A DNA stretch of 35,879 bases from Chitinophaga pinensis (GTDB taxonomy: Bacteria > Bacteroidota > Bacteroidia > CAMBQF01), in NCBI GenBank assembly GCA_945869825.1, contig CAMBQF010000014.1, positions 1 to 35,879 of the forward strand, written 5' to 3'. Below the pieces are notes generated by a model. The model was not told the DNA's origin, ran no database searches, and saw only the letters and a program-made list of their open reading frames with translations. This document shows, piece by piece, positions 8,617-16,425 of this stretch (the stretch's first letter is position 1; each line of letters starts with the position of its first letter). The position numbers and the translations under genes were made by a program.

Positions 8617-9678
8617 TTACTTTTTAAACTTACCCTGCGATAGTGCAGTGTAGTTTGCTAAGTTGTACAAAAGGCGTGCCCCAACGTTAGCATCCCATTC
8701 ATCCATCCCAGGTGCAACCTCGTTAAGGTCGAAACCTATGATGCGCTTTTTAGCAGCAACTACTTTCTTAATTAAATAAACAGCCTGGTGAAACTCTAAG
8801 CCGCCTGCAACAGGTGTACCTGTATTAGGGCAAAGTTTAGGGTCAAGGCCATCAATATCAAAAGATATATAAACGTTTTGTGGGAGGGCTTTTACTATAG
8901 CATCGCAAATTTTTGCAAAAGTGGTACCCTCATACATTTGTTCAGCTATATCAGCCCAGTAAAAGGTATTAATACGCTTAGGGTTAAAGTTGATGATATC
9001 AACTTCTTCCTGACAAATATCGCGTATACCAACCTGGACAATTTTTTCAACCTCTTTTATTTTTAGGGCGTTGTACATTATAGAAGCGTGAGAGTATTCA
9101 AAACCTTCGTAGGCTTCGCGCAAATCGGCATGGGCATCAATTTGCAAAATACCAAATTTGCCAAATTTTTGGGCCAAAGCTTCCATAAGGCCCAGTGGGG
9201 TGCTATGCTCGCCGCCTAATACTCCAACAATTTTACCTTGGTCAAGGTATTTTAGGCTGCGGGTTTTAACCCATTTGGCAAGCTCTTTTCCGGTTTTATT
9301 AACCTCAGCAATTAATTTTTTAGCCCCTTTGCTGGTTTCGGCATCGCCACCATCAGCCAAAAAGTCAAAATATTTTTCGGTTTGCTCTCGGGTTTCAATG
9401 CTTTTCTTAGCCCACTTTTCCGATATATCTTCCATAGCCACGCCCAATTTCCAGGCATCTTTTACGCCTTCAAAGTAAAGGTCAACCTGCATTGATGCAT
9501 CAAAAATAGCCTCAGGACCATGGGCTGTGCCGCCACTATAGGATGCTGTACCATCCCACGGCACAGGAATAATTACAACTTCAGCATCATCAGTGTCAAA
9601 AGGTAAACCAAACAGGTTGTTATTTATGTTGCCCGGGGCATTTGGGTCAAAATTTTTTATTTTATCTTTTTTAGTCAT
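8617..9678 (-). CDS. Agmatinase/arginase (ureohydrolase) family protein
   Basis: Manganese ureohydrolase, probably agmatinase-like (agmatine to putrescine plus urea), 353 residues. Metal-ligand motifs are complete: GVLGGEHSTP, LQIDAHADLR and ISFDIDGLDP, with the C-terminal FDLNEVAPGMDE. An insertion of about 60 residues between the first strands and GGEHS (WAKKSIETREQTEKYF and following) is longer than in E. coli SpeB. The track start at 9699 is a TTG that forms part of the promoter box, so I place the start at the ATG at 9678 (MTKKDKIKNFDPNAPG). No arginine decarboxylase is nearby, so formiminoglutamase or another guanidino substrate is possible. First gene of the operon with the barrel protein and purN. 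Confidence 0.82.
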   Translation of the reverse strand: MTKKDKIKNFDPNAPGNINNNLFGLPFDTDDAEVVIIPVPWDGTASYSGGTAHGPEAIFDASMQVDLYFEGVKDAWKLGVAMEDISEKWAKKSIETREQTEKYFDFLADGGDAETSKGAKKLIAEVNKTGKELAKWVKTRSLKYLDQGKIVGVLGGEHSTPLGLMEALAQKFGKFGILQIDAHADLREAYEGFEYSHASIMYNALKIKEVEKIVQVGIRDICQEEVDIINFNPKRINTFYWADIAEQMYEGTTFAKICDAIVKALPQNVYISFDIDGLDPKLCPNTGTPVAGGLEFHQAVYLIKKVVAAKKRIIGFDLNEVAPGMDEWDANVGARLLYNLANYTALSQGKFKK

Positions 9679-9696
9679 GGCTATATTATTTAGCGG

Positions 9697-9704
9697 CAAA
9701 GGTA
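9697..9704 (-). promoter_or_regulatory. -7 promoter element TACCTTTG, agmatinase-purN operon
   Basis: A perfect TAnnTTTG on the minus strand, 18 nt upstream of the ATG at 9678. The TTG used as start in the ORF track is the last three bases of this box. It lies just after the HU terminator. Confidence 0.6.
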
Positions 9705-9734
9705 AAAAGAATATGCAACCACCGGATTGCTAAA

Positions 9735-9772
9735 ACAAAAAGCCCTGACTCGTAAGAACCAGGGCTTTTTAT
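9735..9772 (-). terminator. Rho-independent terminator after HU gene
   Basis: AAAAAGCCCTG / CAGGGCTTTTT, a perfect 11-bp stem with a 12-nt loop and T-run, 16 nt past the HU stop. The symmetry of the A and T runs would let it act in both directions. Confidence 0.88.
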
Positions 9773-9788
9773 TTGAGTAAAATACTAA

Positions 9789-10061
9789 CTATTTTACTTT
9801 GTCTGATAACTCAGTACCGGCTTTAAACTTAACCACTTTTTTAGCGGCAATTTTAATTTCTTTACCGGTTTGAGGGTTACGGCCTTTGCGGGCAGCACGT
9901 TTAGCTACTGAAAAAGAGCCGAAGCCTACTAGGGCAACACGGTCACCTTTTTTAAGAGCTTTAGTGGTAGCGCTTACAAAAGCGTCAAGAGCTTTTTTAG
10001 AGTCAGCTTTAGAAAGTTTAGACTCAGCAGCGATAGCGTCGATTAATTCTGCTTTGTTCAT
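9789..10061 (-). CDS. hup: HU family DNA-binding protein
   Basis: Nucleoid protein that bends DNA as a dimer; 90 residues, the standard HU length. Visible features are [28 protein letters not shown] (helices 1 and 2), [29 protein letters not shown] with the GFGSF turn and the RNPQTG tip of the DNA-binding arm, and a C-terminal helix region [14 protein letters not shown]. It is monocistronic, with a strong consensus promoter and a terminator. The second nucleoid-type protein of the window, the H1-like gene, lies just beyond fmt. Confidence 0.96.
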   Translation of the reverse strand: MNKAELIDAIAAESKLSKADSKKALDAFVSATTKALKKGDRVALVGFGSFSVAKRAARKGRNPQTGKEIKIAAKKVVKFKAGTELSDKVK

Positions 10062-10108
10062 AGTGTTGAAAAAGTTTTAGTTGTACTATTTGTTTAACTA
10101 ATGTGAAA

Positions 10109-10138
10109 CAAATGTAAAAGCTATTTCGGTATTGTCAA
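10109..10138 (-). promoter_or_regulatory. Consensus promoter of HU gene (TTG-N19-TACATTTG)
   Basis: On the minus strand a -33 TTG (10136-10138) is followed after exactly 19 nt by TACATTTG (10109-10116), matching the Bacteroidota TTTG-N19-21-TAnnTTTG model. The -7 box is 47 nt from the ATG, so HU should have a leader of about 40 nt. Confidence 0.8.
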
Positions 10139-10150
10139 GTGTTTTGACAA
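10132..10150. promoter_or_regulatory. Inverted repeat TTGTCAA-n5-TTGACAA overlapping the HU -33 box
   Basis: A perfect 7-bp dyad with a 5-nt centre. Its left half contains the -33 TTG of the HU promoter, the position expected of an operator. It lacks a T-run suited to a terminator for HU; on the plus strand it is followed by A8. The function is inferred from position only. Confidence 0.4.
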
Positions 10151-10299
10151 AAAAAATCGCTATGTGTTAATAAAAATGGGGCATTGTTAATATCGTGGTC
10201 CTATAACCTAATCACAGCAGGCTTATTAAAGTAGTCCTGCCAAAGTTTCTCTGTATATACAGGCATTGCAGTACTATATATATATGTACCCCTTATATA

Positions 10300-11256
10300 C
10301 TATATAAACTGGGCACCATCCTCAATCTTATTCCCGGCCAGATATTCGTGTATTTTCATTCGGCGTTTGCCGGGTGCTTGCAGTTCCAACACATCTAAAT
10401 AACCACCCGCAGCAAACACTTTTAAGTAGCTCTTATTGTCCGTTTCTATAGTTCCTGTGGCATTGGTATTATCGGCAAGGGTTAACTGCGTGCTATATAC
10501 TTTAATATCGCTTTGCTTACCATCTACACCTATATATATAGTATAAGCAGCTGGGTATGGACTTAAACCCCGCACATGGTTATGTATTTGCTGTGCGGTT
10601 TTGGTCCAATCTATTTTGCATGTTTCCCTAAATATTTTGGGTGCATGCTTAATGTCTTTTTCTTCAACCTGGTCTTGCGGAATAGGTTTAACATTATTTG
10701 CTTCTATAGCCTGTACTGTTTTTACTACCAGCCCTGCACCTACTTCCATTAACTTATCGTGCAGAATGCCTGCATTATCATCGGGCCCTATGGCCAAACG
10801 TTCCTGAAAAATAATATCGCCAGTGTCTATAACATGCTTCAAAAAGAAGGTGGTAACGCCCGTTTCTTTTTCGCCATGTATAATAGCATGGTTTATGGGT
10901 GCCGCACCGCGGTACTGAGGTAGCAATGATGCATGTAAATTAAACGTGCCCATAGGGGGCATATCCCAAAGTGCTTCGGGCATCATTCTAAATGCAACAA
11001 CAATTTGCAGGTCGGCTTTTAAGGCACGTACCTCATCTAAAAAAGCAGGGTCTTTTAAATTGGTGGGTTGCAATACATGCAGGTTGTGCTCCACCGCGTA
11101 TTGCTTAACGGCCGATTGTGAAATTTGTAAACCACGGCCCGATGGTTTATCGGGGGCGGTTATTACCCCTACTATATTACATCCGTTTTTAACTAATGCA
11201 TCTAACGATGCTACTGCAAATTCGGGTGTACCTAAATATATAATGCGTAACGACAT
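10300..11256 (-). CDS. fmt: Methionyl-tRNA formyltransferase
   Basis: Formylates initiator Met-tRNA using 10-formyl-THF; 318 residues, typical length. The N-terminal formyltransferase domain starts MSLRIIYLGTPEFAVASLD. The catalytic and folate motif is FNLHASLLPQYRGAAPINHAIIHGEKETG, followed by HVIDTGDIIFQ. The C-terminal tRNA-binding domain begins near HNHVRGLSPYPAAYT. The track start at 11274 is a TTG beside the promoter; the ATG at 11256 is right because TACCTTTG sits 7 nt upstream of it. The gene is monocistronic between HU and the H1-like gene. It shares the formyl-folate cofactor with purN and purH in this window. Confidence 0.96.
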   Translation of the reverse strand: MSLRIIYLGTPEFAVASLDALVKNGCNIVGVITAPDKPSGRGLQISQSAVKQYAVEHNLHVLQPTNLKDPAFLDEVRALKADLQIVVAFRMMPEALWDMPPMGTFNLHASLLPQYRGAAPINHAIIHGEKETGVTTFFLKHVIDTGDIIFQERLAIGPDDNAGILHDKLMEVGAGLVVKTVQAIEANNVKPIPQDQVEEKDIKHAPKIFRETCKIDWTKTAQQIHNHVRGLSPYPAAYTIYIGVDGKQSDIKVYSTQLTLADNTNATGTIETDNKSYLKVFAAGGYLDVLELQAPGKRRMKIHEYLAGNKIEDGAQFI

Positions 11257-11263
11257 ATTAATA

Positions 11264-11271
11264 CAAAGGTA
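11264..11271 (-). promoter_or_regulatory. -7 promoter element TACCTTTG of fmt
   Basis: A perfect TAnnTTTG with 7 nt (TATTAAT) to the fmt ATG, predicting a leader of a few bases or none. No clear -33 box. Confidence 0.6.
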
Positions 11272-11547
11272 CAATGTTGTAGTGTAGCATTACATACCTA
11301 TTATATTGTATATAATAGTAATTCGCTTTTTAATTGCACTAGCAACTTGCAAAAACATGCTTTTATGGTATTTCAATTTTAGTGCTAAAACAGTTTTTGC
11401 AAACTCATAGCAAATGGAAAGTGAATTTCAGATACAGATACACATTTACACTAACAAGATTTATTGTATGTCTTCTATTCGCAATTTCAATAAAAAATAA
11501 AAATGCAATTTACCTTTCATTTTTTATCATCAATATTTTTATTTGCA
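11272..11547. other. AT-rich intergenic region between fmt and the H1-like gene
   Basis: No credible gene. It contains A/T-only short dyads (for example TATTATA and TATAATA near 11300). The track ORF 11382-11609 crosses it from a GTG start and runs through the H1-like terminator, so I do not accept it. Confidence 0.5.
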
Positions 11548-11582
11548 ACAAAAATCCCCGCCTCTTTCGAAACGGGGATTTA
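11548..11582 (-). terminator. Rho-independent terminator after H1-like gene
   Basis: AAATCCCCG / CGGGGATTT, a perfect 9-bp stem with a 12-nt loop, followed on the minus strand by a short T-run (TTTTTG). It lies about 35 nt past the H1-like stop. Confidence 0.85.
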
Positions 11583-11616
11583 GCAGAATTAATCGAAAAT
11601 TCCTTTTAGAGAAAAA

Positions 11617-12000
11617 TTACTTTTTCTTTTTAGGAGCCGCTTTTTTAGCAACTGGTTTAGCAGTTACTTTTTTAGCTGGAGATTTTTTTACTGCCGGTTT
11701 TTTAGCGGCTACTTTTTTAGGAGCTGCTTTTTTTGCCGGAGCTGCTTTTTTTGCTACTGCTTTTTTTGCCGGAGCTGCTTTTTTAGCTACTGCTTTTTTA
11801 GGAGCTGCCTTTTTAGCTACTGCTTTTTTAGGAGCTGCTTTTTTTGCTGCTGGTTTAGCAGCTGCTTTTTTAGGAGCGGCCTTCTTAGCTGCAGGCTTTG
11901 CTGCTGCTTTTTTGGCTGGTGCAGCTTTTTTAGCTGCTGGCTTTGCAGCCGCTTTTTTCGCAGGAGCGGCCTTTTTTGCTGTTGAAGTTTTTGTTGCCAT
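11617..12000 (-). CDS. Histone H1-like Lys/Ala/Pro-rich DNA-binding protein
   Basis: 127 residues made almost wholly of K, A, P and V in degenerate repeats: AAPAKKAAAKPAAKK near the start, then AAPKKAVAKK repeated, ending PVAKKAAPKKKK. This resembles the C-terminal tail of eukaryotic histone H1 and bacterial H1-like proteins (chlamydial Hc2, Pseudomonas AlgP tail). It is expected to be disordered, strongly basic and a non-specific binder and condenser of DNA. There is no globular domain. The repetitive DNA makes repeat-number variation likely. The antisense strand is also open (track ORF 11543-12013) purely because the repeat lacks stops; that reading gives only A/F/L/G and is rejected. Confidence 0.8.
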   Translation of the reverse strand: MATKTSTAKKAAPAKKAAAKPAAKKAAPAKKAAAKPAAKKAAPKKAAAKPAAKKAAPKKAVAKKAAPKKAVAKKAAPAKKAVAKKAAPAKKAAPKKVAAKKPAVKKSPAKKVTAKPVAKKAAPKKKK

Positions 12001-12360
12001 ATTTCTTTTTTAGTTTGATTGAAATATTATACATAGTTACTATCAAACGCTCATAAATGCTATACCCCCATGCAAAGATTTATTAACAGCCAACAAGGGT
12101 GTTTTTGTTAATTACTCAAAATAATTAAACAAAAAAATAAACAAATTTTTCTGAACATACTGATTTTACTATATGTTCAGCAGCGATACGAAAAGTGTTG
12201 TAAAAATATATCGGCAAAAATATTATTTACTATTGCGCAAAAAAATAAAAAAAAGCTGCAGAATATAATGACTTACATGTAAATTATGAAACGCTACACG
12301 CCTTTATTTACAAGCTACACAGAAGATGAAAGAAAACAAGAAGAGTGGGTGAAAGAAAAT
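12001..12360. other. AT-rich intergenic region between mutS and the H1-like gene
   Basis: No convincing gene. It should hold the H1-like promoter; the only minus-strand TAnnTTTG I see is TATTTTTG at 12215-12222, over 200 nt from the ATG. It contains the 9-bp dyad at 12151-12180. A 29-codon plus-strand ORF at 12286-12375 runs into the mutS stop and is not accepted. Confidence 0.5.
12151..12180. repeat. 9-bp inverted repeat CTGAACATA-n12-TATGTTCAG
   Basis: A perfect dyad in the mutS to H1-like gap. On the minus strand it is followed by AAAAATTTGTTTATTTTTTT, so a weak mutS terminator or a regulator site of the H1-like gene are both possible. Confidence 0.45.
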
Positions 12361-14964
12361 TTACTTACCTATTAATTTTTTTATTTCGTTTAGCTTCATC
12401 AACGCTTCAACAGGTGTAAGTGTATTGATGTCTATGCCCTGCAATTCGCTATGAATTTGTTCCAACACAGGGTCATTCAACTGAAAGAAACTTAATTGCA
12501 TACCTGCTGCAGCCGCCTGTACATCTGGCTTTCCGGCTGCACCACCAGCGTGTGTTTGTTCCAGTTGTTTTAAAATTTCGTTTGCACGCGATAAAACTTT
12601 TGCAGGCATGCCGGCCATTTTTGCAACGTGTATACCAAAACTATGTTCGCTACCACCGGGTGTCAATTTCCGCAGAAAATGCACTTTGCCGTTCGCTTCT
12701 TTAACAGAAACATTATAATTTTTGATGCGGTTGAACTGGTCTGCCATGTCATTTAACTCATGGTAGTGGGTAGCAAATAATGTTTTTGCCTTTGCTGTTG
12801 GGTGTTCATGTATAAACTCTGCAATGGCCCATGCAATAGATATGCCATCGTAGGTACTTGTGCCACGGCCAATCTCATCTAACAACACCAAACTGCGATT
12901 GGTTAAATTATTTAGAATGCTTGCTGTTTCATTCATCTCTACCATAAAAGTAGATTCACCCGACGATATATTATCTGATGCGCCAACGCGTGTAAATAAT
13001 TTATCTACCAACCCTATACGTGCCGATGTTGCGGGCACAAAACTACCCATCTGCGCAAGCAATACTATCAATGCTGTTTGACGCAGCAGCGCGCTTTTAC
13101 CGCTCATGTTAGGGCCGGTAATTACAATCATTTGCTGGTTGGTATTGTCCAGATAAATATCGTTTGCAATATATACTTCGCCAACAGGTAATTGCTTTTC
13201 TATAACAGGGTGGCGGCCGTTGCGTATGTCTATTATAAAGTCTTCTTCTATTGCTGGCTTTGTGTAATTATTTTCTTCAGCCAGTATAGCAAATGACATT
13301 AAACAATCTACCCTTGCAAGTAACGATGCATTAAGCTGAACAGGCTTTATATACTCGCCTGTGGCCAGTACCAAATCGTTGAACAACTTGGTTTCCAATG
13401 CAAATATTTTATCTTCTGCACCTAATATTTTTTCTTCGTACTCTTTTAATTCAGGTGTTATGTAACGCTCTGCATTAACTAACGTTTGCTTGCGTATCCA
13501 ATCAGTTGGTACTTTATCTTTATGTGCATGGGTTACCTCAAGGTAATAGCCAAACACATTGTTAAACGCCACTTTTAACGATGTAATGCCCGTGCGTTCA
13601 ACCTCTCGTTTTTGTATTTGTAATAAATAGTCTTTGCCTGAGTATGCTATTTTGCGCAGCTGGTCTAACTCTTCAGAAACTCCTTCGTTAATTACATTAC
13701 CTTTGTTAACCAACACCGGTGCTTCGGCATTCAATTCTTTTTCTATGCGCTCAACTAATGTTGTGCAATTATTTAGCTGTTCGCCAATGGCACGCAGCGC
13801 GGTATTTTTTGATGCATCGCAAATGGTTTTTATTGCCGCAGAAAATTGCAATGCTTTTTTAAGCTGATACAACTCGCGTGGAGAAATACGTAATACCGAC
13901 ACACGTGAAATGATGCGTTCTAAATCGCCCACCAATTTTAGGTGATTGGTAATTTCTATATTAAGGTCTTTGTTCTTTAAAAAATAATCAACCACTTCAA
14001 GCCTGTCTTCAATTGGCTGGCGGTCTTTTAGCGGAAGTGCTACCCAACGTTTCATTAAACGCGAACCCATTGGAGTAACTGTCTTATCAATTATATCAAT
14101 AAGTGTTACTGCATTTTCATTTAATGAATAAGAAAGCTCCAGATTGCGGATAGTAAACCTGTCTAACCAAACATAACGGTCTTCATCAATACGCGCTATG
14201 CCGGCAATATGCGCGGTTTTATCCTGCATATTTTCGTTTAGGTAATGCAGTACCGCACCTGCGGCAACAATACCTAAATCTAACTCATCAACACCAAAGC
14301 CTTTTAACGATGCTGTACCAAAATGCTTAAGCAATAAGTTACGTGCAAAATCAGTTTTAAAAACCCAATCGTCTAGCGTATAAGTATAGTACTTATCAGT
14401 AAAACTTTCTACAAACGCTTTGCGGTTATTTTTTTCAAATATAACTTCGGTAGGCCTAAAGCTTTGCAGCAACTTATCTATATATGCATGGCTGCCTTGT
14501 GCAACTAAAAACTCACCAGTTGATACATCAATAAAAGCAATGCCACAGTGCTTAACATCAAAATGTATACAAGCTAAAAAGTTATTGTTTTTATGGTCAA
14601 GTATTTTATCGTTGTATGCTATACCGGGCGTAACTAAATCGGTAACACCACGCTTAACAATATTCTTTGTCAGCTTTGGGTCTTCAAGCTGGTCGCAAAC
14701 GGCTACGCGCAAACCCGCACGTACCAGTTTAGGCAAATAGGTATCTAACGAGTGATGGGGAAAACCGGCAAGCTCTATATGTGATGCAGAACCATTGGCA
14801 CGCTTGGTTAAAACAATACCTAAAATTTTAGCAGCCTTTACTGCATCCTCTCCAAAAGTTTCGTAAAAATCGCCAACGCGAAAAAGCAGCAAAGCATCGG
14901 GGTACTTGCCCTTAATCTCTGCATACTGTTTCATCAAAGGTGTTTCGCTACTGCCTTTTGCCAT
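12361..14964 (-). CDS. mutS: DNA mismatch repair ATPase MutS
   Basis: Recognises mismatches and starts repair with MutL; 867 residues, normal MutS length. The N-terminal domain has [16 protein letters not shown], with the Phe and Glu of the mismatch-reading motif (FYE), followed by [26 protein letters not shown]. The core and clamp are complete. The ATPase has Walker [17 protein letters not shown], then [11 protein letters not shown], then Walker [17 protein letters not shown], and [10 protein letters not shown]. The C-terminal helix-turn-helix region ends [12 protein letters not shown] near-consensus -7 box lies 4 nt before the ATG. The upstream gap is shared with the divergent broken gene at 15029. 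Confidence 0.98.
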   Translation of the reverse strand: MAKGSSETPLMKQYAEIKGKYPDALLLFRVGDFYETFGEDAVKAAKILGIVLTKRANGSASHIELAGFPHHSLDTYLPKLVRAGLRVAVCDQLEDPKLTKNIVKRGVTDLVTPGIAYNDKILDHKNNNFLACIHFDVKHCGIAFIDVSTGEFLVAQGSHAYIDKLLQSFRPTEVIFEKNNRKAFVESFTDKYYTYTLDDWVFKTDFARNLLLKHFGTASLKGFGVDELDLGIVAAGAVLHYLNENMQDKTAHIAGIARIDEDRYVWLDRFTIRNLELSYSLNENAVTLIDIIDKTVTPMGSRLMKRWVALPLKDRQPIEDRLEVVDYFLKNKDLNIEITNHLKLVGDLERIISRVSVLRISPRELYQLKKALQFSAAIKTICDASKNTALRAIGEQLNNCTTLVERIEKELNAEAPVLVNKGNVINEGVSEELDQLRKIAYSGKDYLLQIQKREVERTGITSLKVAFNNVFGYYLEVTHAHKDKVPTDWIRKQTLVNAERYITPELKEYEEKILGAEDKIFALETKLFNDLVLATGEYIKPVQLNASLLARVDCLMSFAILAEENNYTKPAIEEDFIIDIRNGRHPVIEKQLPVGEVYIANDIYLDNTNQQMIVITGPNMSGKSALLRQTALIVLLAQMGSFVPATSARIGLVDKLFTRVGASDNISSGESTFMVEMNETASILNNLTNRSLVLLDEIGRGTSTYDGISIAWAIAEFIHEHPTAKAKTLFATHYHELNDMADQFNRIKNYNVSVKEANGKVHFLRKLTPGGSEHSFGIHVAKMAGMPAKVLSRANEILKQLEQTHAGGAAGKPDVQAAAAGMQLSFFQLNDPVLEQIHSELQGIDINTLTPVEALMKLNEIKKLIGK

Positions 14965-14968
14965 GTTG

Positions 14969-14976
14969 CGAAAATA
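14969..14976 (-). promoter_or_regulatory. Near-consensus -7 element TATTTTCG of mutS
   Basis: One mismatch from TAnnTTTG, with 4 nt (CAAC) to the mutS ATG, the same spacing as at other leaderless-type starts here. Weak on its own. Confidence 0.35.
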
Positions 14977-14993
14977 GTTAATTCAACCAAGAG

Positions 14994-15024
14994 TTTGCTG
15001 CTTATTTATTAGCAACTACATTTG
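14994..15024 (+). promoter_or_regulatory. Perfect consensus promoter TTTG-N19-TACATTTG
   Basis: TTTG at 14994-14997, exactly 19 nt, then TACATTTG at 15017-15024, the full Bacteroidota consensus and the best match in the window. It ends 4 nt before the ATG at 15029 of the broken gene and would also drive the STM3941-like gene behind it. Confidence 0.8.
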
Positions 15025-15028
15025 AAAC

Positions 15029-15325
15029 ATGAAACCATGGTAAAAAAAGAGTTTTTGGATTACTATTGCATTACTTATGCCTGTGATGTTTTGGATTATT
15101 ATATGTTTTCTGTTAGGTCAGGAAATACCTTTATTATTTTGAGAACTTTGCTTTTTAGCCTACTTTGTATCTCTATTTAATATACCATTGCAGGTTATAT
15201 TTTATATAGCTAATTATAGAAAGTTGAGCACTAACCACAAGTATAGTATTTTTGTACTTTTATTATTGAATGTTACAAGCATTACATATATATTAATAAG
15301 TGTTTATTATTTTAAAAAAGAATAA
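15029..15325 (+). pseudogene. Broken small three-helix membrane protein gene with two in-frame stops
   Basis: Not in the ORF track. From the ATG at 15029 one frame runs 99 codons to a TAA at 15323-15325 with only two internal stops: TAA at 15041 (codon 5) and TGA at 15140 (codon 38). Conceptually: MKPW*KKSFWITIALLMP..., IIICFLLGQEIPLLF*ELCFLAYF..., ending VYYFKKE. It has three hydrophobic segments, a basic loop (NYRKLSTNHK) and a basic end, the layout of a real small membrane protein. The frame's final TAA overlaps the next ATG as TAATG, and a perfect promoter lies 4 nt before the ATG, so the gene limits are supported at both ends. An alternative start, ATG at 15037, would need loss of one base in an A7 run. 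Family unknown. Confidence 0.65.
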
Positions 15326-15843
15326 TGCAGGCAAATTTCTACCCAATAAACAAAAGCAGGTTTGTACTAATGTTGGTATTTTTTGTACTGCTTGCCATAG
15401 GCAGCCTTACAGGTATATACTATATATATACCCACCCAAACGATGATGGCTATGTATACATGCCACGCATAGTTATAGCGTTACCAATATTAGGTGTATT
15501 AGGAATTATTTTTGCCTTGTTAAATATATTCTCAGGCAAAAAGGGGTTAACAATCAGCACTGCGGGGCTTGCATTAAACTATGGCTTAAATAAATTTGGC
15601 CCCATTGCGTGGACAGACATTGTGAGCGCCAACAAAAAGCGTTATCTGATGAACAACTACCTGGTTGTTTATTTAAAAGACCCTGCTGCATTTGTTGCCA
15701 CGCGTAAAGGGTTTAACAAACGGATGTATAATGAGAATTGGTCGGCGCACGGTTCTCCGTTGGTAATAAACGCTACTCAACTAACCGGTGATATGGACAC
15801 CATACTTGCCGAAATAAAAAGCAGAATTACGGTTAGTGCATAA
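15325..15843 (+). CDS. Membrane protein resembling the STM3941 family
   Basis: 172 residues. Two N-terminal transmembrane helices (about 13-35, FVLMLVFFVLLAIGSLTGIYYIY, and 48-69, IVIALPILGVLGIIFALLNIF) are followed by a cytoplasmic domain: GLTISTAGLALNYGLNKFGPIAWTDIVSANKK, a PH-like pattern of a strand, 'I.W.DI' and 'YLVVYLKDP' seen in STM3941-type proteins. The C-terminal half ends in VINATQLTGDMDTILAEIKSRI. The function of the family is unknown to me. It starts inside the TAATG that ends the broken membrane protein gene, so it was probably translated by coupling to it; that coupling should now be lost upstream of the stops. It may depend on its own initiation. Confidence 0.55.
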   Translation: MQANFYPINKSRFVLMLVFFVLLAIGSLTGIYYIYTHPNDDGYVYMPRIVIALPILGVLGIIFALLNIFSGKKGLTISTAGLALNYGLNKFGPIAWTDIVSANKKRYLMNNYLVVYLKDPAAFVATRKGFNKRMYNENWSAHGSPLVINATQLTGDMDTILAEIKSRITVSA

Positions 15844-15846
15844 ACT

Positions 15847-15882
15847 ACTAAGCCCCGGCAAATACCAAGGCTTAGTGGCTTT
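15847..15882. terminator. Possible bidirectional terminator between convergent genes
   Basis: ACTAAGCC / GGCTTAGT, an 8-bp stem with a 14-nt loop and a short GCTTTTAAAAG tail, between the stops of the STM3941-like gene and the convergent 136-aa gene. The T-run is short. Confidence 0.45.
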
Positions 15883-15896
15883 TAAAAGTATAGAAA

Positions 15897-16307
15897 TTAC
15901 GACGCTTTTTTTGCGGGCACTACAACTTTACGCACTGGCGGGTTGTTTTGCACAGGGCTGCGCTTTACCAACCCAATGCGTTGCATAAAGGCCCTGAACC
16001 TACTGGCGCTTTTACCTACTTTGGTGCCGCTTACTTTTGCCCTTACCTGTTTTTCAAACGCCTGGTATTCTTTGGTTTTTACTACCTCGTTATAAATACC
16101 ATTTAGTGTTTGGTTAGATAATATGGCAGGCGATGCTGTTGTATTACTATTGTTGGTGTTGTTATTATTTACGCTGGTATTGTTAACGGGCGGCGTTGGT
16201 GTAGGCTGACTATTAGTTCCACCTTTTAATCCTCCGTTTTGACTGTAAGCTGCTGCGCAGAAGTAACTACTTAGAATTACTATAACTGCAATAACTTTTG
16301 TTTTCAT
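15897..16307 (-). CDS. Small exported protein with Asn/Thr linker, unknown function
   Basis: 136 residues, no family recognised. A signal peptide (MKTKVIAVIVILSSYFCAAAYS, then Q) precedes a low-complexity Pro/Asn/Thr/Ser stretch (TPTPPVNNTSVNNNNTNNSNTT, about residues 36-57). The C-terminal half is basic: a likely helix LNGIYNEVVKTKEYQAFEKQV, then KVSGTKVGKSASRFRAFMQRIGLVKR, with a KKAS end. The linker suggests a tethered periplasmic or secreted domain. It is transcribed alone and divergently from the EF-Tu-like gene. No TAnnTTTG is seen in the gap on this strand. Confidence 0.6.
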   Translation of the reverse strand: MKTKVIAVIVILSSYFCAAAYSQNGGLKGGTNSQPTPTPPVNNTSVNNNNTNNSNTTASPAILSNQTLNGIYNEVVKTKEYQAFEKQVRAKVSGTKVGKSASRFRAFMQRIGLVKRSPVQNNPPVRKVVVPAKKAS

Positions 16308-16413
16308 GGTTGTATAACCTGGTTACCCTAATATATTCAATCTACGTGCCAAACTCTGCATTGCTCTATTGACAGGCATTTAAAGCCAATTTTTAAGCCC
16401 TGTAATTTATAGC

Positions 16414-16421
16414 TACCTTTG
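16414..16421 (+). promoter_or_regulatory. -7 promoter element TACCTTTG, EF-Tu-like/SpoU operon
   Basis: A perfect TAnnTTTG with 4 nt (CCCA) to the ATG at 16426. A TTTT sits 19 nt upstream where TTTG is expected. Predicts a leaderless mRNA. Confidence 0.65.
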
Positions 16422-16425
16422 CCCA

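Noticed and set aside
9697-9699. TTG start of the agmatinase-family gene in the ORF track
   Set aside because: It is the end of the TACCTTTG promoter box; the ATG at 9678 is better. The same reasoning moves fmt to 11256, rnhA to 33227 and the methyltransferase to 34907.
11382-11609. 75-aa plus-strand ORF
   Set aside because: GTG start in AT-rich intergenic DNA, no domain, and it overlaps the H1-like terminator.
11543-12013. 156-aa plus-strand ORF rich in A, F, L and G
   Set aside because: It is the antisense of the Lys/Ala repeats of the H1-like gene; the composition is a mirror artefact and it runs through the terminator.
12286-12375. 29-codon ORF MKRYTPLFTSYTEDERKQEEW...
   Set aside because: The composition looks protein-like, but there is no promoter box, it runs into the mutS stop on the other strand, and it is too short to judge without homologues.
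15037-15144. 35-codon ORF from ATG at 15037 (MVKKEFLDYY...)
   Set aside because: It is the wrong frame of the broken membrane-protein gene. A +1 shift in the A7 run would join it to the real frame, but the promoter spacing favours the ATG at 15029; a -1 slippage at the A-run would not reach the right frame.
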